Source: Kordia sp. SMS9
GTDB taxonomy: Bacteria; Bacteroidota; Bacteroidia; Flavobacteriales; Flavobacteriaceae
Length of the DNA: 64,000 nt
Assembly (NCBI RefSeq): GCF_003352465.1
Contig: NZ_CP031153.1
Span: 1,292,465 to 1,356,464, forward strand
Reading direction: 5' to 3'
Positions 44,559-53,400 of the stretch are shown one piece after another (position 1 is the first letter of the stretch; every line of letters begins with the position of its first letter). The notes below the pieces were generated by a model. The model was not told the origin of the DNA. It made no database searches and saw only the letters and a program-made list of their open reading frames with translations. Made by a program: the position numbers and the translations under genes.

Positions 44559-45545
44559 ATGCAACGAATTCTCATCACAGGAGCCGCCGGATTCTTAGGT
44601 TCACACTTATGTGATCGCTTTATCAATGAAGGCTATCATGTTATTGGAATGGACAATTTAATTACGGGAGACATTCGTAACATTGAGCATTTATTTCACC
44701 TTAAAGAATTTGAGTTTTACCATCATGATGTGACAAAATTTGTACACGTACCAGGAAAACTAGACTATATTTTACACTTTGCATCGCCTGCAAGTCCGAT
44801 AGATTACTTAAAAATTCCGATTCAAACCTTAAAAGTAGGTTCGCTCGGAACACATAATTTATTAGGATTGGCAAAAGAAAAAAACGCGCGTATTCTCATT
44901 GCGTCTACTTCCGAAGTGTATGGCGATCCGTTGGTGCATCCGCAACACGAAGAATACTATGGAAATGTAAATACCATTGGACCGCGCGGAGTGTACGATG
45001 AAGCCAAACGTTTTCAAGAATCTATTACCATGGCATATCACCGTTTTCACGGATTGGAAACACGGATTGTACGTATATTTAACACGTATGGTCCTCGCAT
45101 GCGATTGAACGACGGACGTGTGATTCCTGCCTTCATTGGACAAGCATTGCGTGGAGAAGATTTAACCGTTTTTGGTGATGGAACACAAACACGATCATTC
45201 TGTTATATTACCGATCAAGTAGAAGGAATTTTTAGATTGTTGAAAAGTGATTATGCGGCGCCAATCAACATTGGAAATCCGCATGAAATTACCATTGGTG
45301 AATTTGCGGAAGAAATCATCAAATTGACGGGAACGACTCAAAAAGTAATTTACAAAGAATTACCAGCAGACGATCCGCTACAGCGAAAACCAGACATTCG
45401 TAAGGCAAAAGAAATCTTAGGTTGGGAACCTAAAGTAGGGCGTAGCGAAGGCATGCGATTGACCTACGAATATTTCAAATCACTACCAGAAAGCGAGTTA
45501 TTTAAAAAAGAACACAAAGATTTTTCAACATATACAAGAATGTAA
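44559..45545 (+). CDS. UDP-glucuronate decarboxylase (UDP-xylose synthase)
   Basis: This 328-residue SDR converts UDP-glucuronic acid to UDP-xylose. [10 protein letters not shown] at 8-17 binds [28 protein letters not shown] and the active-site YDEAKR are UXS signatures, as is the [10 protein letters not shown] block. It lies 19 bp after ugd and 3 bp before the long sugar transferase. Confidence 0.92.
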   Translation: MQRILITGAAGFLGSHLCDRFINEGYHVIGMDNLITGDIRNIEHLFHLKEFEFYHHDVTKFVHVPGKLDYILHFASPASPIDYLKIPIQTLKVGSLGTHNLLGLAKEKNARILIASTSEVYGDPLVHPQHEEYYGNVNTIGPRGVYDEAKRFQESITMAYHRFHGLETRIVRIFNTYGPRMRLNDGRVIPAFIGQALRGEDLTVFGDGTQTRSFCYITDQVEGIFRLLKSDYAAPINIGNPHEITIGEFAEEIIKLTGTTQKVIYKELPADDPLQRKPDIRKAKEILGWEPKVGRSEGMRLTYEYFKSLPESELFKKEHKDFSTYTRM

Positions 45546-45548
45546 CCC

Positions 45549-46955
45549 ATGCATGTAAAAGGAAGATATTCATGGCTCTTGCGACCATTTTTTCTGGTGT
45601 TCGATTTGTGCGTCATCAATATTCTTGTCTTCCTTTTTTTTAACTTCAACGATCAAGATTTATACTTTTTTGATTCCAGTTTTTGGAACAATAAGCATTT
45701 ACTATTTATTATTTATACGGTCATATTTTGGCCGTTATCTGCGTTCTTTTTAAAATTCTATAACGTATATCGTTTCACCTCAGTTCCGCAAATTTTATCC
45801 TTACTCATCAAGCAATTATTAGCATATACGCTTATTATGTATGCGTTTATCGGAATTTTTAGAAGTATTGATGTGCCTGCTTTTCTCACGTTTAAATATT
45901 TAATGTTGAGTTTCGGAATTATCGGATTGGGGAAAATTATTGGTTATTACGGTTTAAAAAAATATCGTTCCGTTTTAGATGGAAACATTCGTAGAGTTAT
46001 TATCATTGGTTTTAGTGCAGGCGCGCAGGAATTGGAGCGTTTATTCAGAAACAACAAAGAATTGGGATACAAACTCTTGGGTATTTTTAGCGATAAGAAT
46101 AGCGAATTGATCACAGGAACAATTGACGATAGCTTTGACTTTATAGAAAAAGAAACTGGGATTGACGAAATATACTGCGCCATTGATGAACTTTCAGAAA
46201 AGCATGTGAACGATTATGTCAAGTATGCCAGCATGAGCATGATCAATATTAAGTTCATTCCAAACACAAAAAAATTAATCACCAAACGACTCAAAACGGA
46301 TTATTACAACTATTTGCCCGTTTTATCCATTCAAGAAGTAGCGCTAAATAATAATTTAAACCGATTTATCAAAAGAGTTTTTGATGTTGTTTTTTCATTG
46401 CTCATCATTATTTTCTTGCTTTCATGGTTGATTCCGCTCATGGCAATTTTGATCAAATTAGAATCGAGAGGTCCTGTATTTTACCGACATGTGCGAAACG
46501 GTATTAATTATAAAGAATTTACCTGTTACAAATTCCGTTCTATGGCGCACAATAGCAATTCTGATTATGAACATGTAACACCGCAAGATTCTCGGGTAAC
46601 GCGCATTGGTCGTTTCATTCGAAAAACAAGTATTGACGAATTGCCACAATTTTTCAACGTACTCAAAGGCGATATGTCCGTGGTTGGTCCAAGACCACAC
46701 ATGATTCCGTACACAAAAGAATATGCCAAAAAAATTGACAAATACAACTTTGTATTCCGCCACAGCGTAAAACCTGGTATTTCAGGTTTGGCGCAAGTAA
46801 AAGGTTATCGCGGAGAAATTAAAAACGACGAAGACATCATCAACCGAATCAAATACGATATTTTTTATATTGAAAATTGGTCGTTGTTTTTAGACATCAA
46901 AATTATTGCTGAAACGATTCTTAATATTCTCAAAGGAGAAAAAAACGCCTACTAA
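45549..46955 (+). CDS. Undecaprenyl-phosphate sugar phosphotransferase, WcaJ/WbaP-like long form
   Basis: This 468-residue initiating transferase has four N-terminal TM helices (about 8-130), a central Rossmann-like domain (VIIIGFSAGAQELERLF) and a C-terminal catalytic module with KRVFDVVFSLLIIIF, KFRSM, IDELPQFFNVLKGDMSVVG and GPRPHM. The long form typically loads glucose- or galactose-1-phosphate on undecaprenyl phosphate. It is the third initiating transferase in the locus, alongside the short forms at 34877 and 38690. Confidence 0.9.
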   Translation: MHVKGRYSWLLRPFFLVFDLCVINILVFLFFNFNDQDLYFFDSSFWNNKHLLFIIYTVIFWPLSAFFLKFYNVYRFTSVPQILSLLIKQLLAYTLIMYAFIGIFRSIDVPAFLTFKYLMLSFGIIGLGKIIGYYGLKKYRSVLDGNIRRVIIIGFSAGAQELERLFRNNKELGYKLLGIFSDKNSELITGTIDDSFDFIEKETGIDEIYCAIDELSEKHVNDYVKYASMSMINIKFIPNTKKLITKRLKTDYYNYLPVLSIQEVALNNNLNRFIKRVFDVVFSLLIIIFLLSWLIPLMAILIKLESRGPVFYRHVRNGINYKEFTCYKFRSMAHNSNSDYEHVTPQDSRVTRIGRFIRKTSIDELPQFFNVLKGDMSVVGPRPHMIPYTKEYAKKIDKYNFVFRHSVKPGISGLAQVKGYRGEIKNDEDIINRIKYDIFYIENWSLFLDIKIIAETILNILKGEKNAY

Positions 46956-46957
46956 CC

Positions 46958-47728
46958 ATGCGTCAACCTTTAGTTTCTGTCATTACCCCAACCTATAATA
47001 CCGAAGAATTCATTGCGGATACGATTGATTCTGTTCGTGCGCAAAGTTATACGAATTGGGAACTGATTTTGGTAGACGATGCTTCTAGTGATAGAACGGT
47101 TGCCATTTTAAACGAATATGCCGCCATTGACGAGCGCATCAAAGTACAGGTGTTGAAAACCAACGCTGGCGCTGCCATTGCACGAAATACTGCCATTGAA
47201 AAAGCTTCAGGAACGTATATTGCATTTTTAGACGCGGACGATTTGTGGAAGCCTGAAAAGCTCACCAAACAAATCGCATTCATGCAAGAAAAAGATATTT
47301 CGGTGTGTTTTTCAAGCTACGAATTGATGAATGAAGCAGGAATTTCATTGGGAAAAATGATCAAAGCATTGCCCAAAGTAGATTATAACAAAATGCTAAA
47401 AAGTAATTATATAGGCAACCTTACGGGAATTTACAATGCCTCAACATTAGGGAAAGTATACATGCCAAACATTCGCAAGCGCCAAGATTGGGCATTGTGG
47501 CTTGCGTTGGTCAAAAAAGTAGAATTTGCCTATAGTTTGGAAGAACCGTTAGCGCGATATCGCTTGCGCGAGAATTCAATTTCGTCCAATAAACTAAATT
47601 TATTAAAATACAATTATACTATTTACAGAAAGGCACTTAACTTTGGGGCTTTCAAATCGAGCTTATATTTACTTCGATTTTTAATAGAACATTTCTTTAT
47701 AAAACCACGACAAACCGTACAACTATGA
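46958..47728 (+). CDS. Glycosyltransferase family 2
   Basis: This 256-residue GT-A transferase has the family block SVITPTYNTEEFI near the N-terminus, LVDDASSDRT and the metal-binding DADD in FLDADDLWKPEKL (near 91). It adds a sugar to the growing lipid-linked chain; the donor is unknown. It starts 2 bp after the WcaJ-like gene and its stop overlaps the ATG of purD. Confidence 0.88.
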   Translation: MRQPLVSVITPTYNTEEFIADTIDSVRAQSYTNWELILVDDASSDRTVAILNEYAAIDERIKVQVLKTNAGAAIARNTAIEKASGTYIAFLDADDLWKPEKLTKQIAFMQEKDISVCFSSYELMNEAGISLGKMIKALPKVDYNKMLKSNYIGNLTGIYNASTLGKVYMPNIRKRQDWALWLALVKKVEFAYSLEEPLARYRLRENSISSNKLNLLKYNYTIYRKALNFGAFKSSLYLLRFLIEHFFIKPRQTVQL

Positions 47729-48996
47729 ATATTCTTGTGTTAGGATCAGGAGGAAGAGAACATACATTTACATGGAAATTAGCGCAAAGTCCGCACGTTA
47801 CAAAACTTTTTGTAGCACCAGGAAATGCAGGAACCGCTAGTATTGCTGAAAATGTTGCCATGAATGTGAATGACTTTGATGCCATTGGAAAATTCTCCAT
47901 TGAAAACAATATTGACATGCTTGTCGTAGGTCCTGAAGATCCATTAGTCAAAGGAATTCACGATTATTTCTTAGCAGATGATACTTTAAAAGGAATTCAC
48001 GTGATTGGTCCGCAACAAGAAGCAGCCGAACTCGAAGGAAGTAAGGAATTTGCCAAAAAATTTATGATGCGTCATAACATTCCAACGGCGGCATACGAAA
48101 GTTTTACCAAAGATACGGTAGCAGCTGGTTGCGAATTTTTAACCACATTGCAACCGCCGTACGTATTAAAAGCAGACGGATTGGCGGCAGGAAAAGGTGT
48201 ATTGATCATTCAAGATTTACAAGAAGCACAAAATTCGCTTCGTGAAATGCTCGTCGATGCAAAATTTGGTGACGCAAGTACGAAAGTTGTCATTGAAGAA
48301 TTTTTAGATGGCATCGAATTGAGTTGTTTTGTGTTGACGGATGGAAAAAACTACCTAACGCTTCCCACAGCGAAAGATTACAAGCGCATTGGCGAAGGTG
48401 ATACAGGTTTAAATACAGGCGGAATGGGCGCCATATCGCCAGTTCCTTTTGCAGATGCGGAGTTTATGGAAAAAATAGAAACACGCATCATCAAACCAAC
48501 AATTGACGGTTTTCAAAAAGATAACTTGCCGTACAAAGGATTTGTCTTTATCGGATTGATCAAAGTTGGCAACGATCCGTTTGTAATAGAATATAATGTA
48601 CGCATGGGCGATCCGGAAACGGAAGTCGTCATTCCACGTTTAGAAAACGACTTGGCTGAGATTTTGGAAGCTGTAGGAACGGAAACTTTAGATCAAATTG
48701 ATTTAAAAATCAAGAAAGAAGCGGCAACAACTATTATGGTGGTTTCTGGCGGATATCCAGAAGCGTACCAAAAAGGAAAAGAAATTACAGGAATCGAAAC
48801 CATTGAAGATTCAATCGTGTTTCACGCTGGAACCAAATTAGATGCAGAAAAAGTAGTGACCAATGGCGGAAGAGTCATTGCGATTACTTCACATGCGACA
48901 ACCTACGAAGAAGCCATAAAAAAATCTTATCAAAATATAAACAAGTTACATTTTGATAAGATGTATTATAGAAAAGATATTGGCTTCGACTTATAA
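47725..48996 (+). CDS. purD: Phosphoribosylamine-glycine ligase
   Basis: This 423-residue ATP-grasp enzyme joins phosphoribosylamine and glycine in purine synthesis. NILVLGSGGREHTF at 2-15, the ATP-grasp YVLKADGLAAGKGV (near 147-160) and GFVFIGLIK plus RMGDPETEVV (substrate site) are diagnostic. It overlaps the upstream GT2 gene by 4 bp, so this housekeeping gene is coupled to the polysaccharide operon. Its stop overlaps that of the convergent gene in a shared TTATAA. Confidence 0.95.
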   Translation: MNILVLGSGGREHTFTWKLAQSPHVTKLFVAPGNAGTASIAENVAMNVNDFDAIGKFSIENNIDMLVVGPEDPLVKGIHDYFLADDTLKGIHVIGPQQEAAELEGSKEFAKKFMMRHNIPTAAYESFTKDTVAAGCEFLTTLQPPYVLKADGLAAGKGVLIIQDLQEAQNSLREMLVDAKFGDASTKVVIEEFLDGIELSCFVLTDGKNYLTLPTAKDYKRIGEGDTGLNTGGMGAISPVPFADAEFMEKIETRIIKPTIDGFQKDNLPYKGFVFIGLIKVGNDPFVIEYNVRMGDPETEVVIPRLENDLAEILEAVGTETLDQIDLKIKKEAATTIMVVSGGYPEAYQKGKEITGIETIEDSIVFHAGTKLDAEKVVTNGGRVIAITSHATTYEEAIKKSYQNINKLHFDKMYYRKDIGFDL

Positions 48997-49218
48997 ATAC
49001 GAGTGCGAAGTAACATCTTTGCGTTCTTCACCACTGTCGTTGAATTTTTTTAACTGTAATACCCAGTATACCATTGCAGCAGCTGCAATCAACATAAAAA
49101 TCCAGTTCAATGCATTGGCTAAGGTCCAATTCTGTAATTCCATCGCACGTAACGCTTCAAATGGAAGAAATAATATTTCTTCAAACAAGTAAGCAATTCC
49201 TTCAAATAAACTTTTCAT
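48991..49218 (-). CDS. Small membrane protein, DUF6341-like
   Basis: This 75-residue protein has one predicted TM helix (about 34-56, NALNWIFMLIAAAAMVYWVL) after an amphipathic Phe/Glu-rich start (SLFEGIAYLFEEILFLPFEAL). It matches my memory of the Flavobacteria DUF6341 family, which commonly neighbours purD. It is convergent with purD, sharing the TTATAA that encodes both stops, and has its own promoter box. Confidence 0.75.
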   Translation of the reverse strand: MKSLFEGIAYLFEEILFLPFEALRAMELQNWTLANALNWIFMLIAAAAMVYWVLQLKKFNDSGEERKDVTSHSYL

Positions 49219-49244
49219 AGATAAATCCTATTATATTTACACCA

Positions 49245-49252
49245 CAAAAGTA
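49245..49252 (-). promoter_or_regulatory. Bacteroidota -7 box for the DUF6341-like gene
   Basis: On the minus strand the bases read TACTTTTG, matching TAnnTTTG, 27 bp before the ATG at 49218. The divergent gene on the plus strand starts just 14 bp away. Confidence 0.55.
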
Positions 49253-49265
49253 TAAAAACCTGTAA

Positions 49266-50189
49266 ATGATCACAAGTGTTTTTGGGAAATCGAAACCAAT
49301 AAATTTTATTCTCTGCATAGGAATTCTTCTTGTGTACTTTGTAATGCACTTATTTTCAGAAGATAAAGCCTTTAATTTGGATAGAATAGCTGCGGAAGTT
49401 CCGGTGTTATTATTATTGGTATTTGCGCTTTTTGTGATTGATTTTATCGTAAAGAAGAACGATTTAACCCAACAAAACGATTATGCGCTCTTTTTTGCCA
49501 CTATTTTTATAGGATTTTTTCCTGCTATTTTTGAAAACATTCAAATGGTATGCATATATATTTTGATACTTTTTGCTTTCAGGCGAATCATAACGTTAGG
49601 ATCATTACGGAGTGTCAAACGAAAAATATTTGATGCTACATTTTTTATAGGCTGTGCTGTATTGTTTGATTCTTGGATACTACTTTACACAATCGTTATT
49701 TACCTTGGAATTTTGTTATATGTTTCGAGCGATTATAGAAATTGGTTGGTGCCAATTGTGGCACTGACGGTCGTGATTGGTTTGTTTATCGTGTATTTAT
49801 TGTTTGTTGAACAAAATGTTCTTACAAACCCACTCTTTCAGTTTGATATAAAAATTAACTATTCAGCGACAAGTTATAGGCGAATTGCGCTACATTTAGT
49901 AATCACCCTACTTTTTAGCATAAATTTTGTAATATTTTTTTTAAAATACAAAACGTATTCTTCTCAAAAAAAAATCTCTTTTTTACTAACTAAAGTGCTG
50001 TTTTTTACGGGTATTACGTACGTGCTATTCGCTAAAAATATCATGCAAAATACAGAGCTTTTATTGCTATTTCCATTAGCAGTTTTTATGGGCAATTTGC
50101 TAGAGAGGATAGAAAACAAAAGGATTGGCGATATTATTACACTTTTGCTAATGATTGTTAGTTTTCTCTTCAACATATATCCAAAATAA
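49266..50189 (+). CDS. DUF6427-like polytopic membrane protein
   Basis: This 307-residue protein has about nine TM helices and starts with MITSVFGKSKPINFI, which I recall as typical of the Flavobacteria DUF6427 family that sits next to purD. Its function is unknown. It is divergent from the DUF6341-like gene. No terminator with a T-run is evident; a weak ACTTAC/GTAAGT hairpin lies at 50221-50238. Confidence 0.7.
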   Translation: MITSVFGKSKPINFILCIGILLVYFVMHLFSEDKAFNLDRIAAEVPVLLLLVFALFVIDFIVKKNDLTQQNDYALFFATIFIGFFPAIFENIQMVCIYILILFAFRRIITLGSLRSVKRKIFDATFFIGCAVLFDSWILLYTIVIYLGILLYVSSDYRNWLVPIVALTVVIGLFIVYLLFVEQNVLTNPLFQFDIKINYSATSYRRIALHLVITLLFSINFVIFFLKYKTYSSQKKISFLLTKVLFFTGITYVLFAKNIMQNTELLLLFPLAVFMGNLLERIENKRIGDIITLLLMIVSFLFNIYPK

Positions 50190-50327
50190 CCTCAGAAACC
50201 GTAAAATTAATAAAGTAAATACTTACGAATTAGTAAGTTAAAAGTTACAAAAAATACTCTTTCTCGATTTTAATGACGTTTTGTCTAAAAGAAAAACCCT
50301 TAGTCTGCATTTTAGAATAATTCCAAA

Positions 50328-50431
50328 TATTTTTGTGTTCGAGAATTAAGCCGCTCACCCCGAACTTATTTTAAACAAAATCTATTTTATGTACTACTGG
50401 TATATATAATAGTTAACTAAACAGCAAATCA
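50328..50431 (+). promoter_or_regulatory. Promoter and conserved leader of the giant T9SS adhesin gene
   Basis: A -7 box TATTTTTG (50328-50335) precedes TCGAGAATTAAGCCGCTCAC (from 50339) and CCCGAAC, where GTTCG can pair with CGAAC. The same element (TCGAGAnnTAAGCCGCTnAnCCCGAA) with the same 4-nt spacing from the -7 box occurs before the paralogue at 56969. A TAACTAAACA motif near the start codon is also shared. The leader is about 90 nt long. Confidence 0.6.
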
Positions 50432-53400
50432 ATGAAGACTAAAATTACTCTTTTGGTCCTAACTGCCTTATTAGGACTGACGACTGTTTTCGCAAATTCA
50501 ATGCCCACAAGCGAAAATGTAGTCGAGAATGAAATGATGACTTCCGATGGGAACTCAATTATCATTTCTGCGGGAAAAAGAATTTACTCGCTCGACATGA
50601 ACACGTACCACGCTACGTTGTTGGCAACATCACCTTATGTAAACGAAATTAACTCCATCGCTAGTGACAATGCTACCGGATGGCTTTTTTACGTTTCAAA
50701 CCATATCTCCAGATACAACTGGACAATTTATGGTTACAATGTGTATACCAATACACACAAAAACTTTGGATCCGTACGTCACTTTTTTACAGGTACTGGT
50801 CACGCAAGATCTTCTAGAGGATTAGCTTCTGGTGGAGCAACTTTTTACAATGGGAAATTATATTTCGCAATGGAATACCCAATTCGTTGTTACTACTACA
50901 GAGACGGACGTAGAACTTCTAGCAACTCTAATGCAAATCCAAAAGATGAGTTAGACGACAATCCAAGAGCAGCAGGAACAGTGTCTGCAGGAATGTTTAC
51001 GAACTCAACAAACACTAGAGGAAACGCAATTTCTATGGAAGCTGATACAACGGCTGACAATGGAGGAAGAGATGGAAACGGAGAAACTGTAGATGATTTT
51101 GAAGAGATTGAAGCTGAAGAAGCAAATCAATTAAATGACAATGTAGTTGATTACATTTCTGAAGAAGAATTACCTGCTGAAACTGCAGACAATTCAGATT
51201 CAAACTTACAGCAAAGAGGAAACTCTTACTCAACTGAAACAAGTTACTACCACGGTTCTTACAACAACAACATTTACTTATTAGAGATTTCTTTTAGCGG
51301 ATTGGCAGATTCATCTGGTCAAACTACATCTGTATTGAACGGAAGACCAGTATATGACAACTGGTGGTATTCTAGCTTCTTATACAGAGGAGAACTTGGA
51401 GATATCGTTGTTGATGACAACGGTCAAATGTATGCGGCTACTTCTTACCAAGTGCAAGCATACAATTTCAATAGCAACAGATATGACTGGGCTAACAATG
51501 AAAACATCTACGCGCAAATGGCGAAAGATAAGCACAGCCACCTTCAGTTATTGAAGAACAGAAAGTACTACACAACCTATTACTACCACGGATGTCCACA
51601 AAATGTGTACACTGCAAAGAGTTTTGTGCAAAAATATACAGCTCCTTCTCATTTAAGAACATTCAATAGCATTCAGTTAGGTTCTTTAATGGAGATTTCA
51701 GGATTAGATCCTCATGATGTTGGTAGAATTACAGATGCATCTGATTACATCAACTTAACGCCACCTGTATCATACAAAATTGAAGGCTTTGTATTTGATG
51801 ATAATAATGAAAATGGAAGCTTTGACAGTGGACAAGGAGAAACTAAATTGCCAAGTGTTGAAGTAACACTATATGCTGATACCAATGCTGACGGTGCTTT
51901 AGATGCTGGAGATACTGTAATTGAAACGTTAAATACGGATGCTTCAGGAAACTATAAATTTGAAAACGTAGACGTAGCTGAAACTTTAGTAAAAGTAACA
52001 GTTCCTGCAGATGATACTGATTTTACATATAACTTAACAACTGCTGAGGTTGTATCAGTTACAGGAGGAACAGCAGATATCACAGGAATCAAATTTGGAA
52101 TTAACAAAGAAGAAGTAGTTATCAATGTAAACTATGACGTATTTGGTACGGTATATGACGACGATAACGAAGATGCAATTTTTGATAACGGTGAAGCTGG
52201 ATTGGACAATGTAACGTTAACATTATATGCTGATACCAATGCTGATGGAGTATTAGACGCTGGAGATACTGTAATTGCAACAACAACTTCTGCAAATGAT
52301 GGCTCTTATAGTTTCTTACATGTATGTATTCAAAATACATTAGTAGCAGTAACTGTACCAACAGATACTGGAGACTTTACATATACATTAACAACTCCAG
52401 GAACACAAGCAATTGATTCAATCAATACAAATGTTACGGGACTTGATTTTGGAATCAACGAAGTACGTGTTATTGATTACAATATTTTAGGAACTGTATT
52501 TGATGATGACAACGCAAACGGAACTTCAGAGACTGGAGAAGCTGGCTTAGAAGCGGTTGCAGTAACATTATATGCTGATAACAACGCTGATGGTACATTA
52601 AATGCAGGAGATACAGTAATTTCTACTGTAAACTCTTTAGCTGATGGTTCTTATAGCTTTAGCAATGTAATTGTTGGTAATGTAGTAGTAGCGGTAACGG
52701 TACCAACAGACACTCCAGACTTTACATATACATTGACAACGGCAGGAGAACTTGCTGGAAGCTCTACAACAACTGACTTAACTGGATTTGATTTCGGAAT
52801 TGACAAAGTTAAAGTTATTGACTATACAATCTCAGGAAATGTATACGATGACAATGACGAAAGTGGAGCACAAGATGCTGGTGAAGACAATTTAGAGTTA
52901 ATCACCGTAACGTTATATGCTGATAATAATATTGATGGTGCGGTTGACGCTGGAGATGCCGTAATTGCAACGGCAATTAGCGCAGCAGACGGAACGTATA
53001 GCTTTGCAAACGTAACTGTTGAAAACACTGTAGTAGCTGTAACAGTACCAGGAAACACTCCAGACTTTACATACACATTGACAACACCAGGTCAAATAGA
53101 TACAAGTTCAACAATTGTAAATGTTGACAATGTAAACTTCGGAATTAACGAAGTATTAGTTATTGACTATGCAATTTCAGGAACTGTATTTGATGACGAT
53201 AATGAAAATGCAACACAAGATGCTGGAGAAGCTAACTTAGATGGAATCACAGTAACATTATATGCTGACAACAATGCTGACGGAGTTTTAGACGTAGCTG
53301 ATACAACAATCACAACGACAACAACTGCAGCAGACGGAACCTATAGCTTTGCTGGTGTAACCGTACAAAATACGTTAACAATTGTAACTGTACCAGGAAA

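Noticed and set aside
50221..50238. ACTTAC/GTAAGT hairpin after the DUF6427-like gene as a terminator
   Set aside because: The 6-bp stem is short and AT-rich and no T-run follows.
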